DNA of 64,000 bases, from contig NZ_FTNK01000008.1 in assembly GCF_900156375.1 (NCBI RefSeq), forward strand, positions 1-64,000, read 5' to 3'. The stretch is from Paenibacillus macquariensis (GTDB lineage: Bacteria; Bacillota; Bacilli; Paenibacillales; Paenibacillaceae). Position numbers and translations under genes: made by a program. Below are positions 1 to 7,201 of this stretch, piece by piece (the stretch's first letter is position 1; every line of letters begins with the position of its first letter). A model generated the notes under the pieces. It saw nothing but the letters and a program-made list of their open reading frames with translations, ran no database searches and was not told the origin of the DNA.

Positions 1-1048
1 GTGTATTTTATGGTTTCATATGTTGAGTCAAAACTATCATATCGGTAAGAATGACCCTCTTTACAGATTGGACGAAAGTACTTGTCCGCATCGGGATCCG
101 GTTCTTCGTTACGACGGTTGTAATCAATGAGCGCTCTAGCTCCCATTTCCTGAACTTGCTGTAAATGGGTACTAAATCATAACCAGCATCTGCGAGCACG
201 TGAGAAACAGGTAAGTCAGGGTGCCTTTCGGCCACTCTTTTAAGTAAGGGGATCGCCATCTTGCCATTATTAATGTTACCGGAAGAAAGTAATGCTGTAA
301 GGATATATTGCTTTTTACAATCGACGAGAAGATGTGCTTTAAAGCCATACCAGAATACATTTTCCCCCTTGGAATTCTTCTTTACACCCCAGGCTGGGTT
401 CAGTGGGATTTCCTCCACCAACTCTTCATACGAGTAACACAATTGTGCTTCTACCTTCTTGTCGAACAGGGGGCGATTCTCTTCAAGCTCTAATTGTTCT
501 CTTAACCATTGCTCTCGCTCATCCTTGGATTTTCGGCCACGTTTTTTCTTGGGAAGTTCAGTTGCTAATGGGTCGGGATCGTCTTTCTTCTCTGGTTGGC
601 GATCTCTAGCTTCAACATGAGTGGCATCCATAGCGATCTCGGATGCATCAATAAACCCTTCTTGAAAGGCCTGTTGAACTAATTTTTCATGCGACTGCTG
701 AAAAACTTGGGACTTTTGAAGCTTTTGGATTAACCGTGTATATGAAGATTCACTTGGAATCCGATCGGAACCGGTAAAGCCACAGTCCATACTGAATTCA
801 ATACTTCTATTCAAGCGATTTCTTAGATCTTTAATCGTCGGGATCCGTTCGATGATCCGAATGAACAGCGAGTGTAGCATAGCTGCATAGTTGAGCTGTG
901 TTGGCGCCCCTAGAAATGCCTTCTTAGAAACAACGCGTAAGAATGGATTAATATCTAATGTCTCAAAAAGAAAACCATACGTATCTTTGGAAGACATTTC
1001 TAATAAATCCTCCAAGGAAAACAAACTTTCTTGTCGAATATTATACAT
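1..1048 (-). pseudogene. IS1182-type DDE transposase, frameshifted and cut by the window edge
   Basis: The minus-strand frame from 1048 encodes an N-terminal transposase domain (MYNIRQESLF..., with LNYAAMLHSLFIR) and an RNase H-like DDE domain. The first catalytic Asp is in IAMDATHVEA and the second in LADAGYDLVPIY. Near 135-170 the frame breaks. After AGYDLVPIYSK the open frame turns to nonsense, while the +1 frame continues with sensible protein (VQEMGARALIDYNRRNEE, then CKEGHSYRYDSF) to the window edge. A one-base deletion after the AGC AAG codons explains this. The gene is probably inactive unless the shift is programmed, and nothing slippery is visible. Family assignment comes from the domain pattern, and the IS ends were not located. 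Confidence 0.8.
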
Positions 1049-1198
1049 CAGGAGTTCTTCCTTTCTCTTTCGTGTGTAGTAGTGGTACTAAACACTTCGA
1101 GATTTGGGGAGGTACTCCTTTTTTCATGTTCTAAAAACTTAAGGACAGTAAGGCTTTGGAATTATGAAATTGATTCACGTTTATGCCGATTACTGTGG

Positions 1199-2088
1199 CT
1201 TATTCCAGCAGCACAGGTAGTTGCTCTCCATCTTCGGTATTTCCTTGTGTTACTTCCAAGGCTGTAATAATTTCTTCTGTTGTGGCGGTTTGTTCTTTGT
1301 AACCAAAGAACGATTTCATGTCACTCTTCCGATCAAATCGTACATCCGGATCGATGGCCGACAGGATACCTTTGTTTGATAGAAGGCGCTCATCATTAGC
1401 AATTTAATTGTTTGGCCATGTCCAGTTTTTCGGTTACTGTACACTCAAGATTGGGAAGCAGATCATCAATCGTCTCACCTAATGATGCAAGATAAGTAAG
1501 CATCACGCGCTCCGCGTCTTCTTGATAACTTTTTACTTGCGGCTGCTTTGGAAACTTCTTTTCCAGCTTGGGGTAATATTAAATGACAACACGAAACAGA
1601 TGGCCGTATCTCGCAACACGTCGAGAGGATGTTGCTTCTAGCTACCGGTCTGCGTATGCGTGGCATCCATAATGATGGCGTTACTTTTCCCCAAGCCTTA
1701 CTAGATGCATTGGCGAATGACATGTCTTACACATTCTCAATCAGACTGGCTCCGAGCCGATGGTTTCGAAACCGGGACAACTGAGTAGCGTCCGGTACCG
1801 CATCTTTGGGATTAATCCCAAAAAACCACTTGTAGGGCCAGATTTACTTGAGTTTTGGGTTTCTTGTACAACTGGCTCGTCGGAAAGATTGTACACGAAA
1901 AAGCATTTCCGTTTCGAAAGCAGGTCTGCCGCATATACGTAGTAGAATTGTTCCACTAACTCGTGGATAAAACTGAAGTCTACCATGCCATGAATCTTCT
2001 GCAATATATGGTCTTCGGGGACAAGTTTAAAAAGCTCCGCATGAAACGATTCGGTTAATTGTTGGCTAAATGCAACAAAAACGCTCAC
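1199..2088 (-). pseudogene. Second IS1182-type transposase, heavily decayed
   Basis: Minus-strand pieces in different frames together read as one transposase. The start at 2088 gives LVPEDHILQKIHGMVDFSFI, the typical IS1182 N-terminus. After about 1950 the frame shifts to YGRPAFETEMLFRVQ, with an internal stop near WPYKWFFGIN. Further frame changes give AIIMDATHTQT, where MDATH holds the first catalytic Asp. The last segment, about 1378-1199, reads ILSAIDPDVRFDRKSDMKSF followed by FGYKEQTATTEEIITALE. At least three frame changes plus stops make it non-functional. It is a different lineage from the copy at 1-1048. Confidence 0.72.
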
Positions 2089-2116
2089 TCGCTTTTCCTT
2101 TAACTAGTATACAACA

Positions 2117-2143
2117 AACCCAGTACCAGTGCGGTACTGGGTT
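2117..2143. terminator. Perfect 11-bp stem-loop, likely bidirectional terminator
   Basis: AACCCAGTACC and GGTACTGGGTT form a perfect 11-bp stem around a 5-nt loop. T-rich flanks lie on both strands (GTTTCTT on +, TTTGTTGT on -). It sits just downstream of the minus-strand gene that ends at 2198, which it could terminate. Confidence 0.6.
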
Positions 2144-2197
2144 GTTTCTTGCAGATACTGTAATCGTTTTGCAGGGCTCTCTAATTGGGCATTTCGT

Positions 2198-2740
2198 TCA
2201 TCCTATTGATTGAATCAATGCGTGATAACAGTTTTCTTCATCGCGAGCTAGTTTCTCCATTAACCCTCTTAGTTTATCAAGGAGGCCATGTTGGCAGGTA
2301 ATGATATATTTTAAAGCTAGATTTCGTACAAGAAGTGCTTGGTTTTCTATCTGTGAAAACTGGTCGATAATATCTGGACGGATGGGCCTAAAATGAGACG
2401 AAATATAATTGAGTTTTAAGACCATGTTTATTTTATGTTCCCATATTAAATGAAAAATGCGTATGTCAAATGTCTCCTTAAGTGAATTCATTAGATACTG
2501 ATCGATATATGGATAAATATCAAGACCATACGCCTTATCATCTTCATTTCGAAACAGAGAAAAATGTTGAGAACTGTTCGTTGAGTGGGCATAGTCCAAA
2601 ATACTTTTCATAAACGCATCAAAATGGAACACTTCGAGGGATACTGTTGCGACCAGTTTGGGCATGGGTTGGGGAACCGTTTTGCTGCCTGCTGTTCGGA
2701 TACCTTCGAAGTGTTTTTTATTGGTAACGGTAGTTGTCAA
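2198..2740 (-). CDS. Hypothetical protein, possibly truncated at its N-terminus
   Basis: This is a 180-residue open frame on the minus strand. It is mostly helical in character, rich in aromatic and charged residues (ILDYAHSTNSSQHFSLF, IFHLIWEHKINMVLKL), with a helical charged C-terminus (LRGLMEKLARDEE). No family is recognised. The proposed start is TTG at 2740, without an obvious ribosome binding site. The frame stays open upstream into the IS3 flank (RIATTI before the start), so the IS3 insertion may have removed the true N-terminus. A recombinase relic lies on the other side of the same IS3, so this could be an accessory gene of the same lost element. That is only a guess from position. 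Confidence 0.4.
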   Translation of the reverse strand: MTTTVTNKKHFEGIRTAGSKTVPQPMPKLVATVSLEVFHFDAFMKSILDYAHSTNSSQHFSLFRNEDDKAYGLDIYPYIDQYLMNSLKETFDIRIFHLIWEHKINMVLKLNYISSHFRPIRPDIIDQFSQIENQALLVRNLALKYIITCQHGLLDKLRGLMEKLARDEENCYHALIQSIG

Positions 2741-2865
2741 GATAGTTGTCGCGATTCTATAGAACTTATGTAGTTGGTTTGTTTCTTATTAGCTTCGTTA
2801 ACCACTGTTTTCTCGGGATTGAGCCATACCTGTTCCTTCAGATTCTAATTGCGTATTTCTTTGGA

Positions 2866-3627
2866 CTAACGACTAGGATGCTTCGCTTTTGCTGCTTCAT
2901 AGACCTGTTTTCTTTTTGCGAAAATCTTCTCAGATTGACCTTGATGCCTTTGGTTCGGAGTCAAGAAATTCAGGCCACTATGGCGATGCTCGGTGTTATA
3001 CCAACGGACAAATTGTAATGTCCATTCACGTGCTTCATCCATAGATTGAAACCCTTTAACGGGAGAATTCGGTCGATACTTGCACGTTCTAAAAATAGAT
3101 TCGGCATACGGATTATCATTGCTCACTCGAGGTCTGCTTCTAGAGGGTGTAATTCCGAGACTGTATAGGGTTTCAAGTAAGGTTGAACCTTTCATTGGAC
3201 TGCCATTATCTGAATGTAAAATGAGTGGACTAATTCGAACAACACATTGCTCACTCAGCACAGTTCTCCGCATGAGTTGACTCGCATATTCAGAAGATTC
3301 TTCATCCCAAATCTCCCAACCTACAATTTTACGACTAAATAAATCGAGAATGAGATAGAAATAAAAGAATATCCCTTTTACTGGGACTAGTATCCAAGTA
3401 ATATCCCACATCCATACTTGATTAGGTTTTGTAGCAGAGTGACTGGTAAGGGGGTTCGAGCTAGGCTTCTGGCTACGTCCGCGATGATGTTGTTGTTTAT
3501 GCTGATGCATAACGCGATAAAAGGTAGATTCTGAGGCGAGATAGATGCCTTGATCTGCAAGTCTAGGAACAATCTGACTGGGTAGCAAACTCTTGAATTC
3601 CGTTTGGTTATTGCACTTCAGGTTCAC
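2866..3627 (-). CDS. IS3-family OrfB, rve-type DDE transposase
   Basis: This 253-residue protein has an HTH_21-like N-terminal segment (SQIVPRLADQGIYLASES) followed by an rve integrase core. The three catalytic residues are visible: Asp in VWMWDITWI, Asp in LILHSDNGSPM, and Glu in NPYAESIFRTCKY. The C-terminus (FVRWYNTEHRHSGLNFLTP) is characteristic of IS150-type OrfB. The residues are intact, so the catalytic domain looks functional. It would need fusion to OrfA to act. Confidence 0.82.
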   Translation of the reverse strand: MNLKCNNQTEFKSLLPSQIVPRLADQGIYLASESTFYRVMHQHKQQHHRGRSQKPSSNPLTSHSATKPNQVWMWDITWILVPVKGIFFYFYLILDLFSRKIVGWEIWDEESSEYASQLMRRTVLSEQCVVRISPLILHSDNGSPMKGSTLLETLYSLGITPSRSRPRVSNDNPYAESIFRTCKYRPNSPVKGFQSMDEAREWTLQFVRWYNTEHRHSGLNFLTPNQRHQGQSEKIFAKRKQVYEAAKAKHPSR

Positions 3628-3820
3628 TAAGCTTATGAGAAGGGGCCTTCTTTATGGTATGTGGACGTTGATCTTCGAGAGGAGATCTGTCACTACGCCA
3701 GCGCTGCAAGGTTCGTTGAGTAATTCCAAGCTCCTGGCATGCTAGTCGTTCTCTTGCTCCTGCTTGTACAGCCTCTTGAATAAATGCGATGGTTAACTGA
3801 CGATCTGAGACTTGGATCAT
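3608..3820 (-). CDS. IS3-family OrfA, helix-turn-helix protein
   Basis: This 70-residue protein starts MIQVSDRQLTIAFIQEAVQ and has a helix-turn-helix segment (ERLACQELGITQRTLQRWR) typical of the IS3 OrfA DNA-binding N-terminus. It stops at 3608 inside the orfB frame. The family joins OrfA and OrfB by a programmed -1 shift, but no A-rich slippery site is visible in the 20-nt overlap. The junction may be a normal frameshift of an unfamiliar type, or a mutation. Confidence 0.7.
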   Translation of the reverse strand: MIQVSDRQLTIAFIQEAVQAGARERLACQELGITQRTLQRWRSDRSPLEDQRPHTIKKAPSHKLSEPEVQ

Positions 3821-4716
3821 TCGTCCTCGGGGTCCCCCCAGATCGCTCGGGCCTTTTTTCGCAACACCAGTAAGGCAGGAAGATCAGGTAATGGAAGTAA
3901 TGCGGATTTATTGTTATTGCCGAACACGGAGATGGTATGGTTTTCTAAATTCAAATCCTCCCAAAGTAAACGAGCTACTTCAGGAATTCTAAAATCAAGC
4001 CACAAAATAAGACCAAATGTAGCTTCTTCGATCAGGGGATTATCCGAGTAATTATCAACATTATCAAAGAACAGTTGCAATTCAATATCTGTCGGTAATT
4101 CCCGATAGTAATATCGCTCAAATTGGGTTCCTGTAACATTTAAAGTAGTATCTATTGTCAGCCATCCTAAGTAGTTTAGATTTGCAAAAAGAAATCTAAT
4201 GTCGTAAAAAATATTACTAACGGTCTGTTTGATGTAGGTTCCCCTCTGGGCGAGTTTAAGTAGATATTGTTTGTATTCTATCAAGTGAGTTTCTTGGACC
4301 CTAGATAACGGGATCAGATTAGGTTCCGTATTTTGAAACTCAGCATAGTTGTTATGAAGCCAGAATTAGAATAACTAGATTTATATTTTTGAATGGAGAG
4401 ATCTTTTACTCCAGAACGAATCAGGTTTTTTATATGTTCGTTTACGGCCACATGATCTAATGAAGAATTAACACTTTTTGATGAATCTATCTGAGAAGAG
4501 ATATTTGGATACTCTTGGTCAGGTAGTAGGTTTTTGAAAAGAGTTTTGAGTAAGGTTGTTTCAGTTGAATTGGGATGGGAATCTTCAAAAAAATTTGCTG
4601 ATCAGTTCTTTACTGGCTAGCTATTCATCATGAATGAGTCGAGATGGAAGGTTTACTCGTAGTTCCATATAGTCAAGTAAATCAAGAACAAATTGGGTTA
4701 ACTTAAAGTAACTCAT
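3817..4716 (-). pseudogene. Decayed tyrosine recombinase / phage-type integrase, truncated by IS3
   Basis: The 5' part from ATG at 4716 reads MSYFKLTQFVLDLLDYMEL and ends at a stop (HDE*). Further pieces in other frames follow, and a longer open piece runs from 4284. That piece has a SAM-like core-binding domain and the start of the catalytic domain (RIPEVARLLWEDLNLEN), equivalent to the first Arg box of phage integrases, followed by the beta strands ISVFGNNNKSALLPLPDL. The sequence then runs into the IS3 element. The HxxR box and the catalytic Tyr are absent. Function is lost. It probably belonged to an integrated element. Confidence 0.62.
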
Positions 4717-4774
4717 AGATGTATAACCCTTCTTTTTCCTCATAGCCTTGTTTTCTTTATTGAACTATCGTAGT

Positions 4775-4863
4775 TGCTGTTTTGTCCATAATCCCGTGTG
4801 TTCTCCCCAACCTTTCGTATACTACCATTTTATTAGGTTTAGGAGTTTACACAATCTATTTTA
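4775..4863 (-). repeat. Truncated left end of an IS256-family element
   Basis: This stretch matches, in reverse orientation, the start of the IS256 copy at 7129. It holds the subterminal sequence with CTTTCGTATACTAC, the TGTGTTCTCCCC block, and the first codons of its transposase (ATAATCCC is the complement of GGGATTAT). It lacks the last bases of the terminal repeat (CAGACTC) and the rest of the element. It is a solo remnant just upstream of the cyclase gene. Confidence 0.75.
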
Positions 4864-4915
4864 TACCCCTGAATTAATGCTATTTTTGGAAAGGAATTCG
4901 GGGTATTATTATACC
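4864..4915 (+). promoter_or_regulatory. Two mutually exclusive hairpins in the cyclase leader
   Basis: TACCCCTGAATT (4864-4875) pairs with AATTCGGGGTA (4895-4905) with a single bulge. The right arm of that stem overlaps a second hairpin, GGTAT-TATT-ATACC (4902-4915). Only one can form at a time. They lie directly upstream of the AGGAGG site of the next gene. Attenuation is possible. They could also just be scars of the adjacent IS256 remnant. Confidence 0.35.
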
Positions 4916-4959
4916 ATCCAACCCATGGCGGTTGAATTAGACAATAGGAGGAGAGGAAT

Positions 4960-6099
4960 TTGGCGAATTTTAGGGTGCCTTTGAAAAAATATGTTGATAG
5001 TTCATATGACATCGAAGTAGGAAGTAATCTTTACGGAAAACTAAGTAGAGATTTAAAAGATGGTATCATAGAAAATGTAAATAGATATGCTATTATTACT
5101 GATTCAAATGTAAAAGATTTATTTGGTGAGCATTTATTGAATTTGTTAAGAAATGATGGTTTTTATGTAGAAATGTTTACATTTCCTTCAGGAGAGCAAA
5201 ATAAAACACGAGAAACAAAAGCTCAATTAGAAGATCAAATGCTAGCAAAGTCTTATGGAAGAGACAGCTGCATCATAGCATTAGGAGGAGGCACCGTTTC
5301 AGACTTGTCTGGTTATTTAGCAGGGACTTATTGTCGAGGTATTCCTTACATAAATTACCCCACAACACTATTAGCTGCTGCTGATGCATCAATTGGTGGA
5401 AAAACTGCGGTTAATACTCCAGTCGCTACAAACCTTATTGGAGTATTCCATCAGCCTCGCAAGGTATATATAGACTTAATAACTTGGGGAACTTTACCAT
5501 ATCGACAAATACGAAGTGGATTGGCAGAAACGATTATCCATGCTTGTTTAGGTGATATTAATTTTTTTCAATATCTTGAAAATAACATCGCAAGATTGTA
5601 TTCTCCTAATAATGAATTAAGTCTGGATAATGAAGTATGTGAACATATCGCATTTAAAAATTGTGAAATTAAATTTCGAGTTGTAGAAAAAGATGATGAG
5701 GAAAAAAATTTCAGAAAAGTACTTAACCTAGGTCATACGGCTGGTAGGGCAATAGAAGCTTTAAGTAATTATAATCTGTTACATGGAGAAGCAGTAGCGA
5801 TTGGTTTAGCTTTTCAAGCTTATTTAGGTAAGAAGTTAAACTTTAATACAATTGATGAGTATAGGAGAATTATTAATCTTTTAAAATTAGCTGAACTTCC
5901 TACGGAGATCCCGAATGATATAAAAAGTGTTGATCTAATAAATAAAATGTACACAGATAAAAAAGTCCGTAATTCACAAATTCATTTTGTGTTTCAAGAT
6001 GGAATCGGAAAGATGAAGCAATTTAATTCTGGGGATTATTCTATCCCAATCAGTGAAGAGTTACTTTTGGAATCTCTCGACGAGTTTAGAAAATTATAG
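4960..6099 (+). CDS. Sugar-phosphate cyclase, 3-dehydroquinate synthase (AroB) superfamily
   Basis: This is an intact 379-residue protein. The TTG start at 4960 follows AGGAGGAGAGGAA at the right distance. The NAD-binding motif ALGGGTVSDLSGYLAG is near residues 106-121, and the phosphate/substrate segment PTTLLAAADASIGGKTAVN follows. The three zinc ligands of the family appear in GLAETIIH (about E190), NLGHTAGRAIEA (about H262) and LLHGEAVAIG (about H276). Catalysis is therefore likely. The family includes 3-dehydroquinate synthase (shikimate pathway) and secondary-metabolism relatives that make aminoDHQ, 2-deoxy-scyllo-inosose or valiolones. The GGKTAVN stretch looks AroB-like rather than DOI-synthase-like. 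No other aro gene is nearby, and the gene is A+T-rich and surrounded by IS debris, so it was probably acquired horizontally. Its substrate cannot be fixed from sequence. Confidence 0.85.
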   Translation: MANFRVPLKKYVDSSYDIEVGSNLYGKLSRDLKDGIIENVNRYAIITDSNVKDLFGEHLLNLLRNDGFYVEMFTFPSGEQNKTRETKAQLEDQMLAKSYGRDSCIIALGGGTVSDLSGYLAGTYCRGIPYINYPTTLLAAADASIGGKTAVNTPVATNLIGVFHQPRKVYIDLITWGTLPYRQIRSGLAETIIHACLGDINFFQYLENNIARLYSPNNELSLDNEVCEHIAFKNCEIKFRVVEKDDEEKNFRKVLNLGHTAGRAIEALSNYNLLHGEAVAIGLAFQAYLGKKLNFNTIDEYRRIINLLKLAELPTEIPNDIKSVDLINKMYTDKKVRNSQIHFVFQDGIGKMKQFNSGDYSIPISEELLLESLDEFRKL

Positions 6100-6134
6100 C
6101 AATTAAGAGTGGTACTTTACCGTATAACTCTAAT

Positions 6135-6175
6135 GAAAACAAGAGACCATGCCATTGCACGGTCTCTGTGTTTTC
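6135..6175 (+). terminator. Rho-independent terminator of the cyclase gene
   Basis: AGAGACC and GGTCTCT form a stem with an inner TGC/GCA pairing, flanked by AAAAC on the left and TGTTTT on the right. It lies 36 bp after the cyclase stop codon. The A- and T-flanks would allow action in both directions. Confidence 0.75.
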
Positions 6176-6249
6176 AATTGGCTTGATTAAGAAGGCGAGT
6201 CTGTAAAATACATTGTGTTCTCCCCAACCTTTCGTATACTACCATTTTA

Positions 6250-6860
6250 ATCGCTACGGGTTTAATTCCCCGCAGCTTGCTGCGTAACTAACTGAGATTG
6301 GACTATAATGAGCATATAACAGAAACGTAGAAGGGAACGCTGTGATTTGAGCGAGTATATCCATAAATCACACAACGTGTCGGTGCTTATGTATCATTTT
6401 GTATGTCCAGCAAAGTACAGAAAAACGGTATTCAGTAAAGAAGTAGATGAAACATTGAAAGATGTATGCGTGGAAATATCGAAAAGATATGAAATAGAGT
6501 TTTTTGAAATAGGTACGGATAAAAATCATGTTCACTTTTGGGTGCAGTCTGTCCACACATATAGTCCAACGAAAATCATACAAACAATCAAGAGTATAAC
6601 GGCGAGAGAGATATTTGCAAGACATCCTGAAGTGAAGAAAAAACTATGGGGTGGGGAATTTGGTCAGATTGATATTTCGTCAATACCGTCAGTAAATTTG
6701 GTAGTGAAGCGACAATAAGGAATTAGGTGAACAAGCAAGGTGTAGAAGAAGAATACGTAAAGTTACACGAAAAGATAGAAGGAGAGCAGTTGACCTTATT
6801 CTAAGTGAGCAAAGCGAATTCACCTGCTAAGATACCCCGCAGCTTGCTACGGGGAGTTTC
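6250..6860 (+). mobile_element. IS200/IS605-family element with hairpin ends
   Basis: The left subterminal hairpin CGCAGCTTGCTGCG (6271-6284) and the right one, CCCCGCAGCTTGCTACGGGG (6835-6854), share the same loop sequence. Such imperfect palindromes are the recognition signals of the single-strand HUH transposases. Only a tnpA gene lies between them, and no tnpB. The flanking IS256-type sequence joins cleanly when the element is removed, so its limits are known to within a few bases. Confidence 0.75.
6347..6804 (+). pseudogene. IS200/IS605 TnpA (Y1 HUH transposase), inactivated
   Basis: The open frame from TTG 6347 gives the typical TnpA start (HKSHNVSVLMYHFVCPAKYR) and the metal-binding motif NHVHFWVQS. 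After LWGGEF a frameshift occurs. The continuation in another frame reads YFVNTVSKFGSEATIRN, then a TAG stop, then VNKQG..., ending in QLTLF. In active relatives the codon after IRN is the catalytic tyrosine (IRxYVxxQ). Here that codon is TAG. A TGA precedes YFVNTV as well. The enzyme is dead through one frameshift and two stops. Confidence 0.8.
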
Positions 6861-7059
6861 ATTAGGTTTTGGAGTTTACAAAATGTATTTTACAGACTCT
6901 TTTTCGATGAACATATTGTTTCTTTTGATGTATAATTTGTAAAAGCACAAAAAACATTTAAAATCACTCTATTCAAGGAAATATTATTTAAACTTATTTT
7001 TGCAATTGTTTATGAGGTTATTGAATTTTAAAAATATTTAGTCAAGAGGGAATGTCTAG

Positions 7060-7128
7060 ATGGAGCTTTATGGTGTTAACTTAAAGGATCGTCCAATACA
7101 AGATTTATTATCGAAACTAATGAAATTC
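7060..7128 (+). pseudogene. First 23 codons of an Sfp-type phosphopantetheinyl transferase, cut by IS256
   Basis: ATG at 7060, after GAGGGAATGTCTAG, opens MELYGVNLKDRPIQDLLSKL and then MKF. This aligns with the N-terminus of Sfp-type enzymes (MKIYGIYMDRPL... in B. subtilis) and with the second sfp relic at 14070 (MELFAVNLK). At codon 24 the frame enters the IS256 end and stops within four codons. The rest of the gene is not found beyond the right end of the IS, so it has been deleted. Identification rests on a short segment. Confidence 0.5.
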
Positions 7129-7201
7129 GAGTCTGTAAAATAGATTGTGTAAACTCCTAAACCTATTAAAATAGTAGTATACGAAAGGTAGGGGAGAACA
7201 C

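Larger units (their letters stand above)
2866..3820 (-). mobile_element. IS3-family insertion sequence (IS150-like), orfA plus orfB
   Basis: Two overlapping minus-strand frames, orfA then orfB, have the IS3 layout. The element splits a tyrosine recombinase relic whose 5' part lies just upstream, at 3817-4716. Terminal inverted repeats were not identified with confidence, so the limits given are those of the coding part. The true ends lie outside them, probably within about 100 bp downstream of 2866. Two copies of GACAACTA lie near 2733-2752 at the likely right end. Confidence 0.7.
6197..6899. mobile_element. IS256-derived mini-element interrupted by an IS200/IS605 element
   Basis: GAGTCTGTAAAATACATT at 6197-6214 is repeated perfectly and inverted at the right end (6882-6899). 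The same kind of end is found on the full IS256 copy at 7129. Removing the IS200-like insert (about 6250-6860) leaves about 92 bp made only of IS256 terminal and subterminal sequence. This is an internally deleted, MITE-like derivative without coding capacity. Confidence 0.65.

Noticed and set aside
4748-4984. Open frame of 78 residues before the cyclase gene
   Set aside because: It runs through the IS256 remnant and the cyclase leader, shows no domain, and is in a different frame from the cyclase.
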